NCBI GenBank assembly: GCA_008931825.1
Contig: QXVZ01017012.1
Span: 1-37,234 of the forward strand
DNA from: Phallusia fumigata
Taxonomy: Eukaryota; Chordata; Ascidiacea; Phlebobranchia; Ascidiidae
Length of the DNA: 37,234 bases
Direction: 5' to 3'
Shown: positions 21,801 to 30,500 of the stretch, piece after piece
Layout: each line of letters opens with the position of its first letter
Position numbering within the stretch: the stretch's first letter is position 1
Notes under the pieces: generated by a model
What the model was told of the DNA's origin: nothing
What the model saw: only the letters and a program-made list of their open reading frames with translations
Database searches by the model: none
Made by a program: the position numbers and the translations under genes

Positions 21801-24352
21801 TTGCCATTACACAGTTTTTCAATTGCTGGACCTTCACATCACACACAGATCAAAAAAAGATCACAAAAAAACAAACATATCTCAGACTTACACATACCTT
21901 TGCCAGTTGCTTATGGAGCTGGCCTAAAATAGAGTCATCATGGTTTTTTTCATTAAGCTTTTTGGATGCAGACAAGACAGACTGTAGCAGTTCCTGTGTA
22001 TATTGGTTGGATATGGTCTCCACATATGAGTCAGTCCATTCCCTGGATGATTCATACAACACAGTGTCAGTTATGGTTACACTTTTTCACACAGCCTGCT
22101 GGTCAAAATGGACTACCTTAGTCTGTTTTCCCAAACAAAATTATTATTTTCTGCTATCTTATCCGCTCCAGGAGACTCCAAGCAGGATGACTGCAAAGAT
22201 AAATTTATTTTGTCTTGTTGTTTGGCAGGAAATACACAAACTGTACACTTTACATAAGAGTTGAAACTTTCTGATGTAAATACTATGTAAAGCAACAATT
22301 TGTGTTTTGCATTGCAAATAATATGTACATATGCCCAAAACAATAATCTTTACTTACTTTTGATCGAGACCGGGATCTTGCTTTTTTGTCAGCACTGTTA
22401 AACTAAAAATTACAACAAAGAATTATCAATAAACCATAGAAAAAATGAGATAAAAAATCAAAACCACACTAAACTAGACACAGTTTTAGACAATATTTAA
22501 ACACAGTTAAGGTAATTCTAGATACACTAAACAAAGAAATTTTTTAGAAACAGTTAAGTTACTCACCCTCTTGACAGTTCTTTTGGTGTCATCTTTACTT
22601 CGCTTGCGCTTTTTGCCAGAGCCAAAATGTGAAACAGTTTTCTTTCCATTACGATTTGAGGTTATAGTTAAACTGGTGGGTGTTGACTGAACAGAAGTGT
22701 ATAGAACTCCAGATTGAACATGACTACCATCATCACCACTTTCAATGTCGCTGTCTAATTCTGATGCCACTATACAGTGCAACACAAATGTTACAACACA
22801 CAAGGCAATATTTTAAACCAAGCAACACCAAAATTACTTGATAAATCTTCCTTTTTCTTTGATTGTAACAAAAATGCTTGCTCTTTGTCAACATGTCTGC
22901 AATAAAACATGTGATGAAGATTTTTACACATAATATGACATGAATAATTGCTTTTGGTAGGACTAATCAGGGAAAAGGCTACCTGGGATTACATCTGTCA
23001 CAATGGTAGGTTTCAGGGATATTGTTCCGGTCAATATTCATACAATCAATATGCTGCCAAACACCACACTTGTCACAACAAATCATGTACCCATCATCAT
23101 GTGTAAAACTGTAAAAAGAACCTCATTGTTAACCCAAAGAACATAAAAATACATATGTTACAACCACTTACCCACAAATACATCTGGTCACATCACCACC
23201 TGATTCCGAACCAAGACTGTTGGGAAAAAATGAAACATTGTTCTGTGTGACTTCAGAAGGCCCTTCTAAACCTGCAAAGCAAACATGAATTGAGACTGCT
23301 TTAGTGAGTCAAGGGTTTCAAAGATCACATGACATTAAAACACACTGTTACATTTATTTATAAAATGGTTTCAAAACAACAAAAGTGAGACAACAGGTAA
23401 AACTGATTGACAACACTAAAAGAAGTGTACCCATTTCAAAAATATATGCATAAATTTACATACAATTTGGGTAAAGTAAAGTGATATTGAGGAATAATTG
23501 CTATTCAGACAAAACACACAACCTAAATCTGCTTTTACCTTATCCCCAAACACACAAATATCCATCCTTATGCTGAACCTTGGACACCAGTTACTACAGT
23601 ACAGAATAGCAAAACTAACATGATGAACAACACTAGTCACTGTGCTTGTGTGGTAAGACGTGCCAGCTGAAGAAATGTAATGTGCATAGATCTTAAAGTT
23701 TTATGCCCAAGGGCCATAAAACAAGTGGTTCACTGAACACACTAACAACATAGAAGGGAAATGGTGATAAAGTGATAGGCTGACAACAACATTCCACTGC
23801 ATATTAGGAGGCTGATTTTGCATTAACTAAGCTAATGCATTCAAACACACTTCAAAATGTGGACATGTAACCAACAACCTACTTGCTTACCATTTTGATA
23901 CAATGAACTGGGAACTGATGGTGGTGGTGAGACAGTAGTTGGACAAGATTTTACGCACACCATGCTTGGATTAGACATCAAAGGTTTGAAGCAAGGTTCA
24001 TTAGGGGAAAGAGGAGGGGTAGGTGGTGGCGGCGGAGCACCGTAGTTGTGGTCCTAAAAATAAAGGTCACAGGCTTTATATGGTTATTATCCTTAGCCGA
24101 ACATCGCAAAAATCAATTTTCTTTACTTGGTATGGAAGGCCACAGCAGTGTTCACCATCATGTGTGTGAAACACTGGTCTTTGCTGATGTAGGGGTGCAG
24201 CAGTTGATACATTTTCAATCCTGCATATTTAACAAAAAGCATTTGCATATACCAGTGACAAAACTGCTCCTAAATCCATGCACAAACCAATGAACATACT
24301 TGGAGTTAACGGCCATGTCCATACACATGTCTCGATTTAAATTCGTAGACAT
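12872..24352 (-). CDS. KMT2E: KMT2E/MLL5-type PHD-SET chromatin regulator, 29 coding exons
   Basis: Exons in transcript order: 24352-24300, 24220-24127, 24053-23891, 23271-23172, 23108-22983, 22896-22838, 22760-22567, 22402-22358, 22190-22117, 22042-21898, 21831-21704, 21641-21524, 21452-21343, 21284-21207, 21136-21037, 20971-20876, 20795-20655, 20572-20487, 20407-19860, 19640-19474, 19407-19024, 18723-18640, 18368-18294, 17944-17721, 15439-15231, 15146-15090, 14900-14547, 14063-13963, 13519-12872. They total 4761 nt, every phase fits, and the product is 1586 residues (human KMT2E 1858). Landmarks: DHNY motif 50-53, PHD finger 133-179, SET domain about 390-470 followed by a Cys-rich tail, REERKMEA helix near 562, KKRWL segment, KKKVSLQEY near 1054-1061, Pro/Tyr-rich C-terminus. 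The PHD finger separates it from SETD5. In animals the protein acts in the nucleus, reads H3K4me3 and influences cell-cycle genes and chromatin. Only the exons near 14.9 kb and 15.8-18.6 kb are affected by contig duplication; I used the right-hand copies of exons 23-24 and the left-hand copy of exon 27. Confidence 0.93.
14192..14260. mobile_element. Small palindrome-ended repeat in a KMT2E intron
   Basis: A 69-base unit bounded by AGCCAGTC and its exact inverse GACTGGCT. Its interior (TTTATCAAAGCATTGGCCCTG onward) and right end recur at about 15958-16014 and in the allelic copy near 17238, where the left terminus is missing. No coding capacity; MITE-like. Confidence 0.5.
14820..14937 (-). repeat. 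Contig-overlap duplicate covering the 5' end of KMT2E exon 27 (copy 1)
   Basis: These 118 bases recur at 14939-15056 across the 'n' at 14938 with a single difference. The piece 14939-15019 is therefore a second, partial copy of exon 27, not an extra exon. Confidence 0.88.
15792..17065 (-). repeat. Allelic copy of KMT2E exons 23-24 region
   Basis: 15792-16396 matches 17067-17678, and 16141-17065 matches 17680-18602, hinged on the 'n' bases at 17066 and 17679. Exon 24 therefore appears at 16182-16405, 17464-17678 (cut short) and 17721-17944. Exon 23 appears at 16757-16831 and 18294-18368. The copies differ mostly by scattered changes in introns. One copy of each exon belongs in the gene. Confidence 0.88.
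16541..16604. repeat. Short tandem repeat in KMT2E intron
   Basis: The word ATAAAAAATGTATGTACAAAA occurs twice about 38 bases apart, here and in the allelic copy near 18079-18140. Confidence 0.6.
20485..20487 (-). other. KMT2E: GC-AG intron donor after KMT2E exon 18
   Basis: The exon ends AACAG|gcaagt and the next begins after ttttag with GAGGCGC. Only this GC donor preserves the phase (AG|G) and the Arg-rich continuation; the next GT gives a broken frame. Confidence 0.75.
21207..21831 (-). other. KMT2E: Degenerate SET domain of KMT2E (exons 11-14)
   Basis: [21 protein letters not shown] leads to RRSCHPNSE (425-433), where active SET enzymes have NHSC, and the C-terminal motif reads FDFKY where they have a catalytic YDY-type tyrosine. 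The Cys-rich tail CSCAHPDIC (476-484) is present. The same substitutions occur in vertebrate KMT2E, whose SET domain shows no convincing methyltransferase activity, so this copy is predicted non-catalytic. Confidence 0.88.
22983..23271 (-). other. KMT2E: PHD finger of KMT2E (exons 4-5)
   Basis: CICG ends exon 4, and exon 5 encodes [20 protein letters not shown], then DCM, then CDRCNPR. All Cys/His zinc ligands, the DDGYM loop and the VWQH tryptophan used by human KMT2E to hold trimethylated H3K4 are present, so histone reading should be retained. Confidence 0.93.
23891..24053 (-). other. KMT2E: HCF-1-binding type motif and proline-rich segment of KMT2E
   Basis: Exon 3 begins with DHNY, the [D/E]HxY tetrapeptide by which KMT2E and other proteins bind the host cell factor HCF-1 Kelch domain. 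It is followed by [10 protein letters not shown]. Human KMT2E has the same order, so HCF-1 recruitment is probably ancestral. Confidence 0.8.
24127..24352 (-). other. KMT2E: KMT2E start exon and exon 2
   Basis: The ATG at 24352 opens a 17-codon exon ending AA|gtatgt at 24300. Exon 2 (24220-24127) restores the frame (AA|G) and ends in GLPYQ, which leads straight into DHNYGA of exon 3. Human KMT2E has GLPYADHNYGA here, so the N-terminal join is supported by homology as well as phase. Upstream 5' UTR exons were not identified. Confidence 0.8.
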
Positions 24353-24577
24353 TGCCAATGCCAAACTCATAATGCACACAGCACAGAAACGATTTTATTG
24401 GATCAACATAACAATTTGTTTTCCAGCTCAACTCCATCACATGAGTCGAACAAAAATCTTCATGACAACTTGACACTACAGTTCACATGTATTGCATGAC
24501 AGATGCCATGTGGACTACATATCAATTTGACCACACATTTGTATTATACATCATTGTTATCACTGCAAACACAAAAA

Positions 24578-24662
24578 CAAAAATTACACATGGAATCCTA
24601 AACTTAAATATAAACGTTTTCAAAAATTACACATGGAATCCTAAACTAAAATAAAAACGTTT
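24578..24662. repeat. Two-copy tandem repeat upstream of the KMT2E start exon
   Basis: A 43-base unit starting CAAAAATTACACATGGAATC is repeated immediately with a few changes (24578-24620 and 24621-24662). No 'n' separates them, so this one is a real tandem duplication. Confidence 0.75.
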
Positions 24663-25251
24663 TTTTATACATTCTTGGTGTAATAAACCTGCTTTATACC
24701 AGCCACAATGTTACAAGTTAGTGGCTACATATGTAAAGAAAATTTTGAAGACTTTTAACAGTGGGGAAACAACAAATATACTGAAAAATATTTAAAACAC
24801 ATTTGAAACAATGTACATTAAGTTTAGAGGGTGGGCATTAACGTACCAACACCTATACTTTACCAAAACAAACCAGCAGTTTGTTGCATTTAAAGTGATG
24901 GTTTCTCACAGCACAAAACTGGGACAAAAATACTTAGAACACTATCAACCAAAACAACAAGCAATGTACAATATGTACTACTATAATTTGTCTTTTAGAA
25001 CAGAAACAAGCAGCTATTAACCTTCAACAGACAGCCCAGTCCACCGACAAACTTTATCTGTAGATCCCTTATCTTTTGCTTCATTTTTCTACGAAAATTC
25101 ATCATTTAAAGTTTCAAAAATGTCAACATAATTTCATGGTGACTTTAAATTATGGTACCAATAAAATTTAAGGTAAATACAGGCTCAAATTGGCAGTACA
25201 TTTATAAACAAACACATCTACACGTCTCTCTATTTCCTTCTCAATTATTCA

Positions 25252-25294
25252 AAGATGGCAGCCAAAACCTCCGTCAGTGAGGCGTATGACGTCA
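25252..25294. promoter_or_regulatory. YY1-like and CRE motifs, likely promoter area
   Basis: AAGATGGCAGCC at 25252-25263 fits the YY1 consensus and TGACGTCA at 25287-25294 is a perfect palindromic CRE (CREB/ATF site). They lie 0.9 kb upstream of the KMT2E ATG, in a locally GC-richer patch, which fits a housekeeping-type promoter. The ATG in the YY1 word also opens a 33-codon plus-strand frame, which I do not call a gene. Confidence 0.4.
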
Positions 25295-26164
25295 CAATAA
25301 AAGAGACTGTGGTACAGCGGGCTTCCATCAGGGGCAAGCGGCTGCACCGAGACTAAAAAGATTTTAACGTCGAGCGTTCTTTCATTCTTTGAATAGTCGT
25401 TGTTCTGAAGTAAGTAACTGTACGTCGAGATGCGTTGTGAACTGCCAGGCCGAGACTGAATAATACAAAGCTTCTTTTGTAAAGTGTGGTACGGCACGGT
25501 TTAGGTTATTGTATTTAAGAACCATGTTGTAACGCAACCGTTGAAAAAAAATTGGGACTAGTTTTGTTGGCTTATTTCAGCAAGCTAAACTTTTAATGAA
25601 GGACAAGGTACGAATTATTTGACGAAACCTGTTTAATTTTCGACATAGTTATTTCTAGATGTTGTCATTGTCGTCAAAAAGCCAGAACTAATTTTAGTTA
25701 TCGTTTACGATCACTCTTACTGCATACGTTTTTATTTTTTTGCGTCGTCGTTGTAATATGTCTCTTTTAAACTAATGGGTGCAATCTCTGCGTTGTGTAC
25801 GGTGTCGTTTTATTTGTGTGCTTCTGCTACAAAACCATATCTTCGTGTGCCTTGTCTTGTGGTATTTGGCTCACTGGTTACCAAACGTTTAGTTTAATTG
25901 TGTGCAGAGGAGTGTTTTCTGTATTGCAGCTGGGGTTACCCGACAGCTCTTTGTGAAATGTAATATCCTATTTTGCACCAACATTTCTAAGCACGCAATT
26001 TGGACAATAAATTTTGTGGATATTTAAAACAGTGTCGTTTTTTTCTTAGAAAGAAGTAATCCAGTTAACAACTATTCTACCAAGTTTGGCTGCGTGGCTT
26101 GTAAGCATAAATAGCTCCGGTGCGCCATCCAACGAACAAATCATGTCGCGGGGAACCAAACACT

Positions 26165-26170
26165 TTTATT
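26165..26170 (-). promoter_or_regulatory. Candidate polyadenylation signal of the SPS gene
   Basis: First AATAAA on the minus strand after the stop, 276 bases downstream. If used, the SECIS would have to lie between about 26145 and 26445. Confidence 0.4.
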
Positions 26171-26445
26171 ACATAATTTAAAATAGCCAAACATAGCACA
26201 TAACGAAAGACTTCAATCGAAACCCATTGCGACACATCACATTTTCGGATTAAGACATCATGGAGTTACAGTGCAATGTCGGGCTGTGCGCCAGAGGTGC
26301 GAATTTGCAAGCTGCTCTTTGCAAAGACGCAGACCCACCCGCGCAACGATAATGCGATACACGATCTACAAAACGCAAATATAATCCCACGATTTGCGGC
26401 ATCGTCGCCTTCGGCAGTAATTATGACAAAATTGAAGTTAATTCG

Positions 26446-29092
26446 CTACTGTTGGTGGTGGTTCTGAAACTGCCCTTGTTGCTGCATCTGTTGCTGGTAC
26501 TGTTGGGTATCTTGGACCATAACCTGTGGACGAGGAAGTGGTTCTCACAGTAAAATCCACATTATTGTTGAAACAAAACATACAAATACAGGCTATTTTT
26601 TCAAAACGGTTGAATAAGCTAAGCCTCCTAATAACCACAGAAAACAGCATACCACATCCAACACAATTTGCACGAGTGATACCAACAAAAAACTATACCT
26701 GATGAAGTTGTTGCCCATCCTGAAGGCTTGTTACAGGTGTCAAATGCGTGAGAGTTTGTGTGTGCATAACATCAGCATTAACTTCGTCAACACTTTGCAG
26801 TTGTTGTTGTTGTTCCGTTACAGGCAGCAAAGTTGTTTCATTGGTAAGCTGGAAATAACCATCATAAATAAAGAAAACTAAATCAGGATTTTCCACAAAT
26901 GTACACATACCTGTGGAACTTCATTTATTGGTATTGGCTTCGAATGTTCCAATGCAGGATGTTTGGCCTAGGAATAAATGAAGTTAGCAATACTAAACAC
27001 ATTGTAGGTAATTTGTTGAGTATAAATACCACAGTTCTTCTTGGGGTGGTAACTGGCGGAACACTTTGCACTGTTCCATCCTCCAGGGTTTGGACCTCAA
27101 TCACACGTGGTTTCTCTATGATTTTAGCTGTTCTGGTGCCTGTTTGTGAACAATTTTTTGAGAAAAATATGTTAAAACAGCATTTATCCCAAATACATAC
27201 CACTTTCAACTATTCCAATAATCCAAGCTTGGTGCCCTTCAATCTTTTTTATTTCAGCACAGTATTTTGCAGCTTGTTCACGGGGCAGACAAATCAAAAG
27301 CCCCCCTATGGTAGAAAAATATTTACATTTCATGTACCGAATTCAAGTACCTAAGCTTATGCCGGAAGTTAATAAATTCAATAAACAAACCAGAAGTTTC
27401 TGCCGATGTTCCTTGCAGCAAACCAAACATGTTCCCACAAGCTTTTGCGATGGATGCCATCTTGTTGATGCATGGCAAATTGTGTATCACAAAATTGACT
27501 TCATTTTTCTGCTGCTTTGCCAGATTTTTTGCATGTCCGATAATTCCAAATCCAGTGACATCAGTTGCTCCATGGCTGTTGAATGTATGCATCAACTGGG
27601 CAGCTGCATTACAAATCAAGAGTTAGCACATGGTAATAAGGTTCATGGTATTTTTTGTACTTAAAGTATGATTGTCTCATCTTGGTGCAGATTTAGTTTT
27701 CACATTTTTGGGGAACATCATTATAACCCCCTTTTGTTTGTACGCTAGTCATGATTTTGAGGCATATATTATTTTATTACTAAACAGAGTTTGATTCAAT
27801 TTTAAGTTAGAGGACAGTAATTCCTTGTTTTATTGTGTATTATGAAAAAGATCACACCTGATCTATTCAATCTTGCCATGTTAAACATAGCATCTTGGTA
27901 AGCCTTTTCAACATCTTCTTCACTGACAATAAACTTAATTTTGTTCCATCTGTCATTTTTTTGTTCCATCCATTGGTGTGCATTACATGCAACTTGTGTT
28001 CCCAGCGGTTTAGTTAATACGAGTACATCTCCAGGTACAGCATTGCTGGGCCTGCAAGCAAGGACATGTCTTGCGTCAATGTTGATTTGCAACTTGCGGT
28101 CCTGGAGTTAACAAATATTTATCAAGTTTTGACCCACATTATAAACTCGTTTTGTTGACACACTGACGTGGCCACGCCCCCAATTAAGCACCATGGGTTA
28201 AGTACAGTTTGTCCACCAGTAATACTTGTTCCACCCTCCTCTGCACAATCCTGCAATGCACACAACACGAGTATATTATATGCCATATGTTATTGGACTG
28301 CTTAAATATAAAGCACCTTAAAGCCTCTCATCATCAGCGGTACAACAATGTCTCGCTCCTTTTCCGTAAATTTGGAGCTGACACCAAGTAACATCATCAT
28401 GGTATCACACTCTGTTGCACCCATTGCATAAAGATCACTTAAAACATTTGCACAGGCGATCCTGCCCTGTAACACATGAAACTATAATATAATATCAATA
28501 TATTGTTTTTTTTTAATATTTACCATCATGTACGGATCATCCACAAGCGGATAAAAGAAATCTGTTGTTTGCAGCAAAAACAAGCTCCCAAATCTGAGAG
28601 GTATGATGCATGTGTCCAGTCCAATACCTTGCAAACAAAAAGAGTTTTGTTAAAGATAATCGGTGCAGGTGGTAAACATCCCAAAACACCAACCACTACA
28701 AAGCCATGCCCATTTCCAACATACAAACACTACTATTTCAGTTATTTGTGTGACCCAATCAGGGTCGTGAAGTCAAATACTTAACCACAGAAATTAAGTG
28801 ACAAATTATACCCATGGTAGATTGAACCATTGCTGAAACAAACTGCTCTCCATTGTACTGGCTAGGTCCATCTACCAGTTCCTCAAGTAGTTTACTTAAA
28901 ACATCGTTGGGGACTTTACATGCACCACCATGAAGCCCTAAAGGTTTGTTCACAAAAGAGCATTCAAAGTGAATGATTCAGTTTGAAAACCAACTTGACT
29001 GGAGGTTTACATTTCTTACCAGTGTACTTGGTAAGACGAAACTTAGCATCTAACCCATGGGCCTCAGGATCGAATCTGGGTCTTAAAGCCAT
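26446..29092 (-). CDS. SEPHS1: Selenophosphate synthetase-like, glycine isoform (SPS1 type)
   Basis: Exons 29092-29020 and 28937-28812 replace the Sec exon, then the same ten exons down to the stop at 26446; 1473 nt, 490 residues. The N-terminus [19 protein letters not shown] aligns with human SEPHS1, and the active-site segment reads LHGGACKVP, with Gly29 where human SEPHS1 has Thr and SEPHS2 has Sec. Metal-binding aspartates are kept (D71 in GLDTC, D89 in QTTDF, D112 in SDLYAMG, D268 in ATDVTGFG), as is the ATP-site region TKPLGTQVA. The conserved core ends near residue 375 (KPRVIEV). A tail of about 115 residues follows, ending in a Gln-rich stretch, against about 17 in human SEPHS1. SPS1-type proteins lack selenophosphate synthesis and have a separate, poorly defined redox or vitamin B6-related role. 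Alternative promoters or splicing would choose between the two 5' segments. Confidence 0.94.
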
Positions 29093-29466
29093 CAGCCCAG
29101 TTAAATCCTTCAAAATGGAAGTACTATTTAATATAGTTTTTAATGAGTAAATGTGGGATAAGGTCTCACAAAAGAGGTTTGATGGAAAATGGGCATGGGC
29201 TTGTATACAGGTAACAACATTGGCAACAATTTTGTAGGATCCTACCCGACCAGCTCACCAATTAAAGGCTTCGTAACATTGTTCAAAGTAACTGATTGTC
29301 CATCCTCATCATCAGGTGTTAGTTCCGCCAGAAGTTTGAGCAGCACCTTCTGGGGAACCTTACACCCTCATCCCTTTAGAGCTGTAAAGCTAGTTAGCCT
29401 AAAATCTTTCCCCAAATCATGTTTAACCGGGTCCCACTGAGGGGAGTTAAAGAAATCAAACGGCAT
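26446..29466 (-). CDS. SEPHS2: Selenophosphate synthetase, selenocysteine (UGA) isoform
   Basis: First coding exon 29466-29259 (69 codons plus 1 nt, donor ATTG|gtgagc), then the shared exons 28627-28524, 28466-28317, 28250-28138, 28051-27858, 27603-27391, 27305-27201, 27139-27030, 26967-26911, 26848-26699, 26523-26446. The total is 1482 nt, 493 residues if UGA is read. Codon 33 is TGA (29370-29368) inside LKG-U-GCKVPQ, exactly the active-site Sec/Cys position of SPS enzymes. The reading frame stays homologous to SPS on both sides ([11 protein letters not shown] before, [10 protein letters not shown] after) and continues to TKPLIG|IGLDTC. The enzyme makes selenophosphate from selenide and ATP for Sec-tRNA synthesis. 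UGA recoding needs a SECIS element in the shared 3' UTR, which I could not recognise. Acceptor atacacag at about 29499 suggests a spliced or trans-spliced 5' UTR. Confidence 0.9.
29328..29353 (-). promoter_or_regulatory. Stem-loop just 3' of the Sec UGA, possible recoding element
   Basis: On the mRNA strand, CCAGAAG and CTTCTGG form a perfect 7-bp stem with a 12-nt loop, starting 14 nt after the UGA. Readthrough-promoting hairpins at this distance are known downstream of UGA in SPS genes and other selenoprotein mRNAs. The codons it occupies encode conserved residues, so some pairing could be coincidental. Confidence 0.45.
29368..29370 (-). other. SEPHS2: In-frame UGA, selenocysteine codon
   Basis: TGA between GGA and GGG, codon 33 of the upstream alternative exon, flanked by residues diagnostic of SPS. 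The position equals Sec in SEPHS2 and Cys17 of bacterial SelD. Confidence 0.9.
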
Positions 29467-30240
29467 TTCGCCGTTTGGCCAAACTTTCACGCCTTTGCCC
29501 TGTGTATGAAAATGGCAATGCCCTTAAAACGTACATAACCACACTCCTACACAATAAAAGTTAACAAAAACTGCAATAAAACGCTTTACCCAGAGTTATT
29601 TGCTTTACATCTCAGACATCACGCAAAACTAGCGCAGACAGTGACTGGACGTTTCACACTTGGAATTTTTAACCCAAAACCCGAACAAACATTCAATAAA
29701 ACCTCTTTTGTGACACAAAACTCCACAACAGTTCATAGTTTTTTAAGTGCATAAAATGTATTTATTAAGTTACTTAAAAATAGTTCACACAAAACAAAAC
29801 AATGAGCAAACAAACTTACTGCAAAGTGCAAACTTTGCCCACACCACCTTCTACGGCAATTTAACTGCGACAATCCTCACGTGGTAAACAACTACCCACA
29901 GTTCAATGCGCGATTCCTTTCCACCAATGAAATTCAAGTATTTTTACAAAACGCCTTGTCACTAATTTCAGGTCAGCTTCCCAGCAAAACGAAAGGGGGT
30001 TTGAAGTGGATGGCCATTTTGACGCACAGTTCTTCGGTTCTGAAGAACTTTGGTCCTTCTTAGAACACAGACATTCTCGTTCTGTAGACTGACAGGCGTC
30101 GTAAATAAACAACAAAGAGAGCTTCAACTACAAACGTGAAATTAAAAAAGTAATTTAATAAATGGTGTTTCAGGATCATTCGTTATTTGTAATAAAACCA
30201 GGTAATTTTGCGACAGGGGCTGTGACTTTTCGTCTTGGAT
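29467..30240 (-). other. SPS upstream region
   Basis: Contains a likely 5' UTR acceptor near 29499 and presumably the promoter used for the Sec transcript. The interval 29093-29258 between the alternative exons could hold a second promoter for the Gly transcript. No further coding exon seen. Confidence 0.4.
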
Positions 30241-30289
30241 GTCATTTCAATAGTAAAACGTACGGGGGATATATAACTTGACCATACTT

Positions 30290-30500
30290 TGGACCAAAGA
30301 CGGCAGTATGGCATTGAATAGACGTTGGTAAGGTACAGCACGCAGCAAAACAACATCCAATAGTGCGGTACGCCCCTCGGATCGAGGAACCAAACGGTAC
30401 GTACAGATCAGTTCGTACTGTACAGTCCTGCTATCCTTGACCAAGGAAGACAATACGATACCGTACGTTGGTATGGTAACGAGGTACGTTGGTATCTCAA
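30290..30500. repeat. GTAC-rich degenerate repeat patch
   Basis: Words GGTAC, GTACG and ACGTTGGTA recur many times, including GTACGTTGGTAT twice within about 25 bases. The patch also contains the small palindrome CCTCGGATCGAGG. Similar words cluster at 625-690. Possibly a decayed mobile element. Confidence 0.4.

Larger units (their letters stand above)
24353..26164 (-). other. KMT2E 5' region and SPS downstream flank
   Basis: No further coding exon recognised. It should contain the KMT2E promoter and non-coding 5' exons. The minus-strand frame 25249-25497 has no recognisable domain. Confidence 0.4.

Noticed and set aside
26216..26261. ATGA...TGA hairpin as the SECIS
   Set aside because: The arms between the two motifs pair poorly and no unpaired AA lies at an apical loop of the right distance.
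27308..27664. Plus-strand frame of 118 codons
   Set aside because: Antisense shadow of the selenophosphate synthetase exon 27603-27391.
28052..28092. Longer SPS exon reading [13 protein letters not shown] before the conserved PSNAVPGDV
   Set aside because: The acceptor at 28051 (cttgcag) restores [13 protein letters not shown] as in other SPS proteins; the longer version adds residues with no counterpart.
29259..29466. UGA exon as a pseudogenised or mutated first exon
   Set aside because: The stop falls exactly at the Sec position, flanking residues are conserved on both sides and the donor phase matches exon 3, so decay is the poorer explanation.
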